From positions 248,001 to 312,000 of the forward strand of contig CBDANN010000005.1 in the NCBI GenBank assembly GCA_965197635.1: a DNA stretch of 64,000 nucleotides. Direction: 5' to 3'. Origin of the DNA: Bin87 sp965197635. GTDB lineage: Bacteria; Chloroflexota; Dehalococcoidia; Lucifugimonadales; UBA3495. Position numbers and translations under genes: made by a program. This document shows positions 1 through 8,293 of the stretch, piece after piece (position 1 is the first letter of the stretch; the number at the start of each line of letters is the position of its first letter). The notes under the pieces were generated by a model. That model saw only the letters and a list, made by a program, of their open reading frames with translations. It made no database searches and had not been told where the DNA came from.

Positions 1-439
1 GGCAGAATCCGGCGGCTTCAAGGGTAAGCTCAGCGGCTTTGCGGCAGGTCATCCCCGCTACCTCGGCGCGCTGGTCGGCGTCACATGAAGCCGTAGCCTC
101 ATCGTATGAGGCCACCGACTGAACGGGGGACGGTTCGGGAAGACCGGGGAAATCAGGGTCTTCCGGCATGAGGCGGGCGTATTCGGCGGCCTGGCGCACG
201 GAATTAGCCAAGCTGCTGGCGGAGAGGTTGTTGGTAACGGCGCGGCCCTGGCGTTTTCCCACGGCCACCCGAATGTGAGCCACGGCGTCCTGATGCGCGA
301 CGTTTTGGTGAATGCGATTGTTGGCGAACCGGGTGAGCGCCTGATCGGTGGCGGTCAGGTAAATGTCGGCTTCGGCGCCAGGGGGGCAATGACGCAAGGC
401 CTCCCGCAGCAGCGAACGTATGTGATCCTGGCCCAACAT
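1..439 (-). CDS. pmbA: TldE/PmbA-type metalloprotease subunit, N-terminal part (cut by window edge)
   Basis: The gene starts at an ATG on the minus strand and is still open at base 1, so only about 146 residues are visible. The visible protein begins MLGQDHIRSLLREAL and contains a stretch (ALTRFANNRIHQNVAHQD) typical of the N-terminal domain of the TldD/PmbA family, where the substrate-strand-binding region lies. It begins 17 bases after the stop of tldD and has the same orientation. In this family TldE/PmbA forms a heterodimer with TldD that degrades unfolded or modified peptides; TldE itself lacks the metal site. The assignment as the TldE partner rests on this N-terminal similarity and on the tldD-pmbA pairing; the C-terminal half cannot be checked here. 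Confidence 0.8.
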   Translation of the reverse strand, partial: MLGQDHIRSLLREALRHCPPGAEADIYLTATDQALTRFANNRIHQNVAHQDAVAHIRVAVGKRQGRAVTNNLSASSLANSVRQAAEYARLMPEDPDFPGLPEPSPVQSVASYDEATASCDADQRAEVAGMTCRKAAELTLEAAGFC

Positions 440-456
440 GACGTGGAGCGTTTGCG

Positions 457-1914
457 TCAGCGCATTACGCCGACGCGGACGTTGCGAAAGCGTGATGGGC
501 TGGCGCCGTGGCTGGTATGGGCGATTTGACCGGGCTGACCCTTTCCGCAGCGGGGTGTTCCCCAGAGTTGCCAGTGCTGGGGACCGCATACGGCGTCGCA
601 GCCGCGCCAGAATTCGGGGGTTATGCCGGTGTAGGTGCAGTTACGGAGCAGCCGGCCCAGCTTGCCGTTTTTAATTTCACGGCCAACCTCCGTACCGAAC
701 TGGAAGTTGTAGCGGCGGTCGTCAATGGACCAGGAGCGGTTGGTCTCCAGGTAAATGCCCTCGTCGGTGTCGGCTACCAGGTCGTCCAGCGTCCACCCGC
801 CCGGCTGCAGGCTCACGTTGGTCATGCGGATCAGCGGGATGCGGTTCCAGGAAGCGGCTCGCATACAGCCGTTGGACGGCAGGCCCAACCGTGTAGCGGA
901 TTCACGGGACATCAGGTAACCCACGAACTGCCCGTCGCGTATGATGTCAGTGGCCTGGGCTGGCAATCCCTCGTCGTCCCATCCGAAAGTGCCCAAGCCG
1001 GCGGCGCTGGCGCTGTCGGCGGTGATGTTCACGTGTTCGGAGCCGTACCGGAAATCGTGCAGCAGGTCGGGAGTGAGGAATGAGGTGCCGGCAAAAGCGG
1101 CTTCATCGCCCAGGGCTCGGTCGAGTTCCACGGCGTGGCCGCAGGATTCGTGGATTTGCAAAGCCAGTTGGCTGCTGTCGATTATCAGGTCGGTGGTGAT
1201 GTCTGAAGGACAAGGGTCGGCGGTGAGGAGTTCGGCGGCTTCTTCGGCGGTGCGCCGGGCGTTTCCCGGCAAGTCCATGGCGGCGACGTACTCCCAACCG
1301 GCGCAGCCCTGCTGACGGCCGTGGGATTGGGGATAGGAACGGCGCTGGGTTTCGCCGTTTCCCACCGCCGTGGCCTGAACGCCGCCGCCGGCTTCGTAGA
1401 TGGTCTGGCGCACCAGCGCGCCCTCGGTGTTGGCGAAGGTGCGTTCCTCGCGGATGAAAACCAGGTTGGCCATGCGTGCGCTCACCTGGGGTACGGAGGC
1501 CATCTCCCGGTCGGCGGCCAGCAGGAGGCTCAGTTTGTCATCCAGCGATATGGTGAAGGGGTCGATGCCGATGGGTGTGGAATAACTGCCCGTACTGGCG
1601 ACCGGCATCCCCAGCAGCTGGGCCGCTGTCATGCCGGAACCGTTATGGCGCGCGGATGCCCGCGCGATCTGGACGGCTTGCCCGGCCGCCTGGTCGGCGG
1701 CAATGTTGGTCAGTTCGCGGGTGGAGGCGAATCCCCACGCTCCCTGGTACACGGCGCGAATTCCGAAACCCACCGATTCGTCGCCGGTCATGGTCTCCAC
1801 GACCCCGTTGCGGACCACGATGCGTTGCTCCCGGTTGGAAACCAAACGTATGTCGGCGTACTCCGCTCCTTGCTGGCGGGCGGTGTCCAATGCGGTGGCT
1901 ATGATAGGGTCCAT
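457..1914 (-). CDS. tldD: TldD-type metalloprotease
   Basis: This 485-residue protein is close to the usual TldD length. It carries the HExxxH zinc motif of the family at about residues 255-260 (LQIHESCGHAVELD) and ends with the typical C-terminal block (CGKGQPGQIAHTSHGASPSRFRN). The early motif RNGVVETMTGDESVGFGIR matches the N-terminal PmbA/TldD domain. The family makes a cytosolic TldD-TldE protease that trims unfolded or leader peptides. The start is supported by AGGAAA about eight bases upstream of the ATG. The next gene in the same direction, 17 bases on, is the probable TldE partner, so the two are likely co-transcribed. Confidence 0.93.
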   Translation of the reverse strand: MDPIIATALDTARQQGAEYADIRLVSNREQRIVVRNGVVETMTGDESVGFGIRAVYQGAWGFASTRELTNIAADQAAGQAVQIARASARHNGSGMTAAQLLGMPVASTGSYSTPIGIDPFTISLDDKLSLLLAADREMASVPQVSARMANLVFIREERTFANTEGALVRQTIYEAGGGVQATAVGNGETQRRSYPQSHGRQQGCAGWEYVAAMDLPGNARRTAEEAAELLTADPCPSDITTDLIIDSSQLALQIHESCGHAVELDRALGDEAAFAGTSFLTPDLLHDFRYGSEHVNITADSASAAGLGTFGWDDEGLPAQATDIIRDGQFVGYLMSRESATRLGLPSNGCMRAASWNRIPLIRMTNVSLQPGGWTLDDLVADTDEGIYLETNRSWSIDDRRYNFQFGTEVGREIKNGKLGRLLRNCTYTGITPEFWRGCDAVCGPQHWQLWGTPRCGKGQPGQIAHTSHGASPSRFRNVRVGVMR

Positions 1915-2037
1915 AACAGGGTTTCCTGCTTTGGCGCTTCCCGGTAATTCAGTGGGTTTGCCTGTCCGTTAGAGGTCCGACCACGAGATTGCCACGTTGA
2001 ACTCGCGATGGCAAGACCCGGTTGCATCGACTTCGCG

Positions 2038-2535
2038 TCAGATGCCAAGACGCTTGGTGTCCACCGGCGGGTATCCGGGATCGGCAGACAGGTTGTTTTG
2101 GCGGGCGGCAGCGCCGGCCAACTCGTCGCAACGCTCGTTGTCTGGGTTCCCGCTGTGGCCGCGCACCCAGCGGAACTCGGTGGGGTGGCGTTCGAGCAGG
2201 GCCAGCAAGCGCTGCCAGAGGTCGGGGTTGACCGCGGCCTCGCGCTTGTTGCGCATCCAGCCGTTCCTTTGCCATTTGACAGCCCAGCCCTTGGTGACCG
2301 CGTCAACCAGGTAGCGGGAGTCGGAGTAGAGAGTGACCTGGCAGGGGCGGTTCAGCGCTTCCAGGCCCAGAATGGCGGCCAGCAACTCCATCCGGTTATT
2401 GGTGGTCAGCGCGTATCCGCCGGACAATTCCTTACGCTTGCCATCGTAGTCCAGTATCACTCCGTAGCCGCCAGGCCCAGGGTTGCCCAGGCATGCCCCG
2501 TCGGTGTGAATGGTGACGGTGGTTTCGGAGGTCAT
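2038..2535 (-). CDS. rnhA: Ribonuclease HI
   Basis: This 165-residue protein has all the hallmarks of bacterial RNase HI, which cleaves the RNA strand of RNA-DNA hybrids. The catalytic acidic residues are visible: D12 in HTDGAC, E50 in NNRMELLAA, D72 in YSDSRYL, and an acidic residue in the C-terminal NERCDELA motif. The basic protrusion region (KWQRNGWMRNKREAA) is present, as in the E. coli type. Its ATG overlaps the TGA of the upstream Uma2-family gene by four bases (ATGA), which suggests translational coupling. Length and motif order are normal for a complete enzyme. Confidence 0.96.
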   Translation of the reverse strand: MTSETTVTIHTDGACLGNPGPGGYGVILDYDGKRKELSGGYALTTNNRMELLAAILGLEALNRPCQVTLYSDSRYLVDAVTKGWAVKWQRNGWMRNKREAAVNPDLWQRLLALLERHPTEFRWVRGHSGNPDNERCDELAGAAARQNNLSADPGYPPVDTKRLGI

Positions 2536-3386
2536 GCGACAGTTTCCGGCGGCCCGATGCCCTGCTGACTGAGTTGGGCTTCCAGTTCGCGGATGCGAGC
2601 GGCCTGGGCTTCGTTTTGCTGGTGGATTTCGGCCAGCGCGTCCTGGGTTTCGGCCAGTGTGTCCTGGGTTTCGGCCAGTGTGTCCTCGGATTCGTCCAGG
2701 TTGCGCAGCCAGGTTTCAGTCGCCGGGTCGTACAGCCGCAACTGCAACTCCGGGCGGACGCAGATGTCCAGTTCCAGAACGGCGCTACGGCCACGCAGGA
2801 TGCCTGCCTCGTCCGCGGCGACGGCAATGGCTTCGTACTCGTCGTTGGCCAGCCGTTCACCCTCCAGTGCCGGGCTGAACAGCTTGCCCGTCGGGTCGAA
2901 ACGCCAGTATTCCGTAACGCCCAGCGCAGCGTAAATGTGCCGCTTCTCCGACAAGTCCCGGGTATAAGTGCTCGGCGAAGCAATTTCCATCACGAAATCG
3001 GGAATTTTGCCGTCCTCGCGCCAGACAATGTACGAGTCCCGTGGATAATCTTCCACCCCGAACACGACTAAAACGTCAGGGGCAACCCGCACCTCATTGT
3101 CATTCATCCGATAATATAGTAGCAAGTTGCCGGCCACGAACACGTCGGCACGATCCCGGTAACGACGGTCCACCCAATAGTAGCAAGTTGCCGGGACGTG
3201 AACCGTTTCGGTTAACGGCGTAAATTGCAATTTGGATTCTGCCAAAGGTTCACCGTCCGAACTGGGATAGAAGATGTCGGGGTCATCTTCCGAGAGGGGC
3301 CGGTTCAGCCCCGCCTGGATGAACTCGGCTACCCTTTTGGCAATCAATTGACGCTGGTCAACTTGGGGCGTTGTGCCGGTTGTCAT
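2532..3386 (-). CDS. Uma2 family putative nuclease with heptad-like tail
   Basis: The central part (about residues 70-200) matches the Uma2/DUF820 family, a PD-(D/E)XK-like fold common in cyanobacteria and Chloroflexota: RVAPDVLVVFGV, then VMEIASPSTYTRDLSEKRHIY and ALGVTEYWRFDPTGK. The biological role of Uma2 proteins is unknown. The tail (about residues 230-280) is a predicted coiled coil made partly of exact seven-residue repeats (TLAETQD). I start it at the ATG at 3386; the longer reading to 3488 would overlap the upstream gene and adds a low-complexity His/Pro-rich stretch. It overlaps rnhA by four bases. A second, broken Uma2 gene lies at 30086-30373. Confidence 0.85.
   Translation of the reverse strand: MTTGTTPQVDQRQLIAKRVAEFIQAGLNRPLSEDDPDIFYPSSDGEPLAESKLQFTPLTETVHVPATCYYWVDRRYRDRADVFVAGNLLLYYRMNDNEVRVAPDVLVVFGVEDYPRDSYIVWREDGKIPDFVMEIASPSTYTRDLSEKRHIYAALGVTEYWRFDPTGKLFSPALEGERLANDEYEAIAVAADEAGILRGRSAVLELDICVRPELQLRLYDPATETWLRNLDESEDTLAETQDTLAETQDALAEIHQQNEAQAARIRELEAQLSQQGIGPPETVA
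2640..2681. repeat. 21-bp tandem repeat inside the Uma2 gene
   Basis: Two perfect tandem copies of a 21-bp unit (2640-2660 and 2661-2681), with degenerate copies on both sides. Each unit encodes one seven-residue block (TLAETQD) of the coiled-coil tail, so copy-number change would lengthen or shorten the coil without breaking the frame. Confidence 0.85.
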
Positions 3387-3406
3387 ACGCTCTGCTCCGT
3401 TGGCGT

Positions 3407-4060
3407 TCAGTCGGCGGGGTGCCGAGCCACCTGCCGCATGATGGTGCGGGTGAGGCCGACGCACTTCTGGCCGACCTTTGCCGCCCATTCATCCTGTGCG
3501 GCCGCCTTCCACGGTTCGGAGTCGATGACCGAGGGGCTGGCAATGTGATACACCGCTACGTACCTTGGGAAGCCGTCGGCGTTGGTGGTCTCCACGCGGT
3601 AACGCCGGGCTCCGAGTACACCTTCCACCTGACAAAGTCCGGGCAGATGCACCGTGTCATAGAGGTGGTTGAACTCTTCTTCCGCCTCGGCGGGAATGTC
3701 GGTCTGCACCACGAAGATGTACCCGGCGTCAGCGGAGGCGTCGCCGGCGTCGGCAATGCGCTTCAGCATGGTGTGGGTGCGGTTGCTGGCGTGAGGGCGG
3801 ATCTTGGTAGCCCAATCGCCCTTTTCGCTTTCGGTCTGCCAGCCCTGGGAACTGGGCACGCCCGGGTCGTCCACGCCGTACAAGGCGGCGTAGCGGGCGA
3901 ACTTCGCCGCGTCGGTGGACTCCAGGATGTAACGGTCGCAGGAATGGACGCCCGGAGCGTTGCAGATGTACTTGGCGTGCTCGGTGTCATACACGCGGTT
4001 GAAGTCGGCTTCGTGTTCGGCGGGAATGTCCATCTGGACAAGATAGGCGTAGTCGGGCAT
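3407..4060 (-). CDS. Duplicated dimeric alpha/beta-barrel domain protein
   Basis: This 217-residue protein consists of two similar halves, each starting with a pattern of the form YxxxVQxDIPAExExxFNxxYDTxH (DIPAEHEADFNRVYDTEH near residue 11; DIPAEAEEEFNHLYDTVH near residue 119), followed by a GV...RY...Y beta region. This is the layout of a fused pair of dimeric alpha/beta-barrel (ferredoxin-like) domains, as seen in DUF4286/ABM-like proteins. The substrate is unknown. The start at 4060 has a good GGAGG seven bases upstream. A paralogue with the same two-domain plan lies at 21520-22179. Neighbours include a carboxymuconolactone-decarboxylase-like gene and a molybdenum hydroxylase, hinting at catabolism of small organic acids or aromatics, but that is inference. 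Confidence 0.75.
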   Translation of the reverse strand: MPDYAYLVQMDIPAEHEADFNRVYDTEHAKYICNAPGVHSCDRYILESTDAAKFARYAALYGVDDPGVPSSQGWQTESEKGDWATKIRPHASNRTHTMLKRIADAGDASADAGYIFVVQTDIPAEAEEEFNHLYDTVHLPGLCQVEGVLGARRYRVETTNADGFPRYVAVYHIASPSVIDSEPWKAAAQDEWAAKVGQKCVGLTRTIMRQVARHPAD

Positions 4061-4118
4061 TTTGAGACCTCCATTCTCGTCGATGAAATCGCAGCAGCAA
4101 TACTGCCATCAACCAGGG

Positions 4119-4667
4119 TCAGTAAGTCAGCGCGTCCGCGGTGCCTTCAGGCAATTCAACCTGGAGGGCCTGCAAGGCATGGGCCAATCCGTAGTAGTAA
4201 GAAACGACCACCAGCAGGTCAACAATGCCGGCGTCGCCGATGATAGCGCGGACTGCTTCAAAACTGGCATCGGACACGCGGTGCTGACGTAACAACTCAA
4301 TCACAAAGCCCGACACGGCGGCATCTTCGCCGGACAGCCCGTTCGGGGATCGGTACTCGTGGATGGCGGCGATGTCGGCGTCGGTCAGGCCGGCGTTACG
4401 GGCGGCCGGCTGGTTGACCGTCCAGACGTAGTGTCCGCAGGCTTCACGAGCCGCAGTCAACACCGCTACGGCTTTAACGCGGGCCGGCAGCGGCGTCTCG
4501 AAGCGGACGTAGCCTCCCAGGTGGGCGAAATTGCTTGCGGCCTGGGGGTTGTTGAGGATAGCGGCGTAGTTGCGCTGCACGCCGCCGCGAGAGGTTTCAA
4601 TCTCATCCCACACCGCCTGTCCGGCGGCGTCCATGTTGTCTCTGGTAGCGAAGGGTACGCGGGCCAT
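4119..4667 (-). CDS. Carboxymuconolactone decarboxylase (AhpD-like) family protein
   Basis: This 182-residue all-helical protein resembles the CMD/AhpD family. The recognisable block is AVLTAAREACGHYVWTVNQ followed by PAARNAGLTDADIAAI, which aligns with the E...C..W..H...A...GL signature of the family; here the usual His is partly changed (HYVW context). Members act as decarboxylases in the protocatechuate pathway or as alkylhydroperoxidase partners using a CxxC pair; no CxxC is present, so peroxidase activity is unlikely. A Shine-Dalgarno-like GGAGG lies ten bases upstream of the ATG. It is followed in the same direction by the duplicated alpha/beta-barrel gene. Confidence 0.75.
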   Translation of the reverse strand: MARVPFATRDNMDAAGQAVWDEIETSRGGVQRNYAAILNNPQAASNFAHLGGYVRFETPLPARVKAVAVLTAAREACGHYVWTVNQPAARNAGLTDADIAAIHEYRSPNGLSGEDAAVSGFVIELLRQHRVSDASFEAVRAIIGDAGIVDLLVVVSYYYGLAHALQALQVELPEGTADALTY

Positions 4668-4700
4668 AGTGTGGTTGCCTCCTGCGTGGCAATAGCCTGG

Positions 4701-5090
4701 TCAGCCAAGCACCCTCAGGATGATGGCGCCGACTACGATGGTGCCCATAAGGCCTATTATGGTGACGTACACACGGGTGAGGTTGGTCTCCACTCGGCCC
4801 AATCGGGCGTTGTTCTCCTGGCGGAACTCGCGCTGTTCAGCGCGCAATTGCTCGCGGAACTCCTGCTGTTCGGCGCGCAATTCCGCACGAAACTCGCGCT
4901 GCTCGGCGCGCAATTCCTCGCGGAACTGCCGTTGGTCTTCTTCCAGTTTGTCGAACCGGGAGTTGATTTCCCGACGGTACTCTCTCTGTTCCTCGAGGAA
5001 CCGAGCCATCTCGGATTCAAGGCCAGCCAAACGGGATTCAATACCCGCCAGCCGTTCCTCTACGCTTGGGGTGGCTGCCTGTGTTGTCAT
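4701..5090 (-). CDS. Coiled-coil protein with C-terminal membrane anchor
   Basis: This 129-residue protein is unrecognised by function. Residues about 8-95 form a long charged coiled coil with internal near-repeats of an 11-residue block around REFRAELRAEQ and QEFREQLRAEQ. A single hydrophobic segment near the C-terminus (VYVTIIGLMGTIVVGAIILRVLG) should anchor it in the membrane with the coil in the cytoplasm. Such small coil-plus-anchor proteins are frequent in Chloroflexota and cyanobacteria and often annotated only as hypothetical. It sits between the molybdenum hydroxylase gene and the CMD-like gene, all on the minus strand. No enzymatic motif is visible. Confidence 0.7.
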   Translation of the reverse strand: MTTQAATPSVEERLAGIESRLAGLESEMARFLEEQREYRREINSRFDKLEEDQRQFREELRAEQREFRAELRAEQQEFREQLRAEQREFRQENNARLGRVETNLTRVYVTIIGLMGTIVVGAIILRVLG

Positions 5091-5170
5091 GGCAACTTCG
5101 ATTCACCCAGGCCAGCGGCGACACATCAGCGCCGCTGGCCTGCGCATTGCTAAGGTCACCGTTTCCCGAG

Positions 5171-7435
5171 TTAGCCGCCGTCCCGCTCCCAGAGCTCCTC
5201 CAGGATGGCGCCGGGGGACATCGGCAGGTTGTCCATGCGCACCCCGATGGCGTCATGGATGGCGTTGGCGACGGCGGCCATGGGAGGAACGATGGGCACT
5301 TCGCCTACGCCGCGCACGCCGTAGGGATGGCCGGGGTTTGCCTTCTCGACGATTACCGTGTCGATCATGGGCAGGTCCAGGCTGGTGGGCATCCGGTAGT
5401 CCAGGAAGCTGGAGTTCACCATGTCGCCGGAGTCGTTCATGAAGTACTCTTCATTCAACGCCCAGCCGATGCCCTGCACGGCGCCGCCCTGCATCTGCCC
5501 TTCCACGTAACTGGGGTGGATGGCCTTGCCGGCGTCCTGTACGACGGTGTATCGCAGGACGTCCACCTTGCCGGTGTCGGGGTCCACTTCGACGTCCACC
5601 AGGTGGGTGCCGAAGGCGCCGCCCTCGCCGCCGGGGCTCACGCTTACCTGCGCGGAAATGGGCCCACCCGTCCGCGCCAACTGCGAGGCCAGTTCCTTGA
5701 AGGACATCTGCAGGTCCTCATCGGAGTTGTGCTTGAAGACGCCGTCCGCTAGTTCGATTTCCGACGAGTCCTTTTCCCAGATCTGCCCGGCGCGGTCGAT
5801 CATCTTACGCTTGATCTCCTCCGCGCACTCGTAGGCAGCCCAACCGGTCGCGAACGTGGTGCGGCTGCCGCCGGTCAGGAAGGTATAGCCCACCGAGTCG
5901 GTGTCGCCGACGTTGGGGCGCACGTCCTCGGCGGGTATGCCGAGCACCTCGGCAGCCTGCATGGCGATGGATGCGCGAGAGCCGCCGATGTCCGTGGATC
6001 CTTCCACCAAACCGATGGTGCCGTCGGCATTGACGCTGATGCTGGCGCTGGACGCCAATCCGATATTCATCCAGTAGCCACTGGCCACCCCGCGGCCACG
6101 GTTGGGGCCGGTCAACTGGGACTTATAGTGGTCGGTGTCCTTGGCTGCCTCAAGGGTTTCAACGTTGCCAATCACGCGGAACTGGGGCCCGTCAACCCTC
6201 CGGTTGCCCTCCGCGCTGGCGTTCTTCAGGCGGAACTCGAGCGGGTCCATGCCGCACTTGGCGGCAAGTTCGTCCACGATCTGCTCGCCGCCGAAAGCGG
6301 AAATCGGGGCTCCCGGAGCGCGGTAGGCAAAGGATCGTGGCTTGTTGGTGACTACGTCGTAGCCCTCCACCCGCTGATTCTCGAGGTTGTAGGGCGCGAA
6401 CATGCACTGCGCTCCGGCGGTTACGGGCGAAGAACCGGGATATGCGCCCGCCTCGTAACAAAGCACCGCGTCGGCTGCGACTAGCGTGCCGTCTTTGTTG
6501 GCGCCCATCTTGACCTTGAACCACGCGCCCGCAGTGGGGCCGGTGGCCTCGAAGGTCTCGGTGCGGCTCATCTGCATCTTGATCGGACGGCCGGTCTTCT
6601 TCGAAAGGAGCGCGGCCACCGGCTCAAGGTACAGCGGGATCTTGCCGCCGAACCCGCCGCCGATCTCCATGGGCACAACCTTGATCTGCGATACCGGTAG
6701 TTCGAGCACGCCGGCCAGCGCGTCGCGGGCGACGAACGCGCCCTGCGTGCTGGTCCATACCGTCAGGTACCCGTCCGCATTCCAGAAAGCGGAGGCGTTC
6801 TGCGGCTCGATGTAACCCTGGTGTACGGTGCGGGTGTTGAATTCGCGTTCGATGACGAAGTCAGCATTGGCTAACGCCGCCTCCACGTCGCCCTGCTCGT
6901 ACACGAACCGGTTGGAGATGTTGCTGTGCTGGTCGGTCTGTTCGCCGAACTCGGTGGTCGTCAGGTCATCATGAAGGAGCTCGGCGTCGTCCTTCATGGC
7001 CTCCAGCACGTTGGTGCTGGCACGCAAAACTTCGTAGTCAACCTTGATGAGGCCGACAGCTTCCTCGGCGACGTGCGCGGAGTCGGCAGCCACGCCGGCG
7101 ATAGGGTGGCCGCGGAAAAGAACCTTGGCGCCGGCGAGGATGTTGTCGCTGGCGGCGCGGGCCGACATCGGCGGGTTGTCCTTGCCGGCGATGGGCAGGT
7201 CGGCTCCGGTCACCACGGCCCGAACGCCGGGCAGAGCTTCCGCCGCGGAGGTGTCTATCGATTTGATGCGGGCGTGAGCGTGGGGGCTCCGCATCACCTT
7301 ACCGTAAAGCATTCCGGACATTTCAAAGTCGGCGCCATACTTGGCGCGGCCCGTAACCTTGTCGGCGCCGTCGTGGCGGATGGGGCGCGTGCCGACGACA
7401 TTGTAGTTGGTGTTGGAGAGCACGATGTTAGTCAT
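5171..7435 (-). CDS. Xanthine dehydrogenase family molybdopterin-binding (large) subunit
   Basis: The protein (754 residues from the ATG at 7435) has the two aldehyde oxidase/xanthine dehydrogenase large-subunit domains in order: an N-terminal hammerhead (GTRPIRHDGADKVTGRAKYG, then MLYGKVMRSPHAHARI) and the molybdopterin-binding domain (MEIGGGFGGK, AYRAPGAP, and the C-terminal GVRGVGEVPIVPP with the catalytic Glu). These enzymes hydroxylate N-heterocycles, aldehydes or oxidise CO, with electrons passed to 2Fe-2S and FAD subunits. Neither partner subunit is adjacent, so it must recruit them from elsewhere. The start at 7435 is chosen because GAGAGG lies seven bases upstream; the reading up to 7546 adds a non-homologous extension. 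Substrate is not predictable. Confidence 0.9.
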   Translation of the reverse strand: MTNIVLSNTNYNVVGTRPIRHDGADKVTGRAKYGADFEMSGMLYGKVMRSPHAHARIKSIDTSAAEALPGVRAVVTGADLPIAGKDNPPMSARAASDNILAGAKVLFRGHPIAGVAADSAHVAEEAVGLIKVDYEVLRASTNVLEAMKDDAELLHDDLTTTEFGEQTDQHSNISNRFVYEQGDVEAALANADFVIEREFNTRTVHQGYIEPQNASAFWNADGYLTVWTSTQGAFVARDALAGVLELPVSQIKVVPMEIGGGFGGKIPLYLEPVAALLSKKTGRPIKMQMSRTETFEATGPTAGAWFKVKMGANKDGTLVAADAVLCYEAGAYPGSSPVTAGAQCMFAPYNLENQRVEGYDVVTNKPRSFAYRAPGAPISAFGGEQIVDELAAKCGMDPLEFRLKNASAEGNRRVDGPQFRVIGNVETLEAAKDTDHYKSQLTGPNRGRGVASGYWMNIGLASSASISVNADGTIGLVEGSTDIGGSRASIAMQAAEVLGIPAEDVRPNVGDTDSVGYTFLTGGSRTTFATGWAAYECAEEIKRKMIDRAGQIWEKDSSEIELADGVFKHNSDEDLQMSFKELASQLARTGGPISAQVSVSPGGEGGAFGTHLVDVEVDPDTGKVDVLRYTVVQDAGKAIHPSYVEGQMQGGAVQGIGWALNEEYFMNDSGDMVNSSFLDYRMPTSLDLPMIDTVIVEKANPGHPYGVRGVGEVPIVPPMAAVANAIHDAIGVRMDNLPMSPGAILEELWERDGG

Positions 7436-7512
7436 AAGTTGCCTCTCTACAGGTAATGCTAGCGGCCCGATTTTAGCACAACCGCCGGGTCCGTCCCAAC
7501 CCTGTGGGTTGG

Positions 7513-7518
7513 TATAAT
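7513..7518 (+). promoter_or_regulatory. Candidate -10 element
   Basis: A perfect TATAAT lies 21 bases upstream of the plus-strand gene at 7539, in the 103-bp gap between two divergently read genes. No convincing -35 hexamer is seen at the usual spacing. Confidence 0.35.
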
Positions 7519-7538
7519 TCGCGGCCACGCTCGATTCA

Positions 7539-8279
7539 ATGTTCACCGCGACCTTTGACTATTTCCGACAACGCACAGCTTTTCCGGGCTGGGCGGTCGA
7601 GTTGTTGGTCTTCTTTGCGGCTTTCACACTAGTGTCCTGTATTCGTAGTTCGCCGGATTACTTCGAGGCTTTCCGAGCGGATTGGAAAAGAGTTTTCTAC
7701 TCGATACTGAGCGGCGCAAAGGCGGCGGTCGGCACTTTATATCCGGCGAACTACGAATACACCACACTAGCGAGATTCGCCGCCGCCGTGTGGAATGGTA
7801 CTATCTTGGAAGGAGAGCCGCTGTGGGTCGCCTTTTGGGCAGCTTACGACAACTTGAGAGTTTATGCGGAAGATTCCGTAATCCCGGCGTTGATTTTCAC
7901 GATTATCACGGAGGTGATTATCATGGTGCTTGCCAGAAAGCGTATGCGCATTGAGCGCGAGGAGGGCCGCAAAGAAGGCCGTGAAGAGCAGGGCAATCGC
8001 ATATGGGCAGTTTAATGCCCGTTATTCCTGCGAAAGCAGGAATCCAGTGACCGAATTCGTTAATTACGTTTCCAATTCGTTCATGCAATGACCTTATGGA
8101 CTCCGTCTTTCGCCGGCGTGACGGGGTTGTAATTTCAAATGCGATTGCCCTGCCGTGAAGATGGCAAGGCAGAAGCTCGCGCCGAATACGAGGCTATCAT
8201 AAAGGACTTGCAAGAACGCATCCGGCAGCTCGAGAATGGCCGCGCCGCATCAGAATCCACGCCAGCGCCATCGTCATAA
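7539..8279 (+). pseudogene. Small membrane protein with charged coil, split by a miniature element
   Basis: The intact 5' part reads 158 codons to a TAA at 8013, with two hydrophobic segments (near residues 18-36 and 112-130) and a highly charged KEGREE-type tail. The natural C-terminus continues after an inserted 166-bp element: joining 7985 to 8160 restores one open frame of about 188 codons ending in a coil (AIIKDLQERIRQLENGR) and a TAA at 8277. The duplicated 8-bp target (7980-7987 and 8154-8161) is inside the coding region. The family is unrecognised. The truncated product could still be made, ending with a few residues read from the element. Confidence 0.75.
7988..8153. mobile_element. 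MITE-like element with 15-bp inverted repeats and 8-bp target duplication
   Basis: The 166-bp element starts with GCAGGGCAATCGCAT (7988-8002) and ends with its perfect reverse complement (8139-8153). It is flanked by a perfect direct repeat CGTGAAGA (7980-7987, 8154-8161). It encodes nothing. Inside the left end is a small hairpin (CCTGCGAAAGCAGG at about 8028-8041) followed by AATCCAG, and the right end contains CTTTCGCCGGCGTGACGGGG; such paired end sequences are a common theme of dispersed bacterial repeats. Confidence 0.8.
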
Positions 8280-8293
8280 TTCATCAGGGTAAT

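Noticed and set aside
508..2568. Long plus-strand frames over tldD and rnhA
   Set aside because: Antisense to genes with catalytic motifs; no ribosome sites.
4701..5090. Short direct repeats in the coil gene as a possible CRISPR-like array
   Set aside because: The repeats are codon-phase coil repeats without unique spacers; no CRISPR array or cas gene is present in the window.
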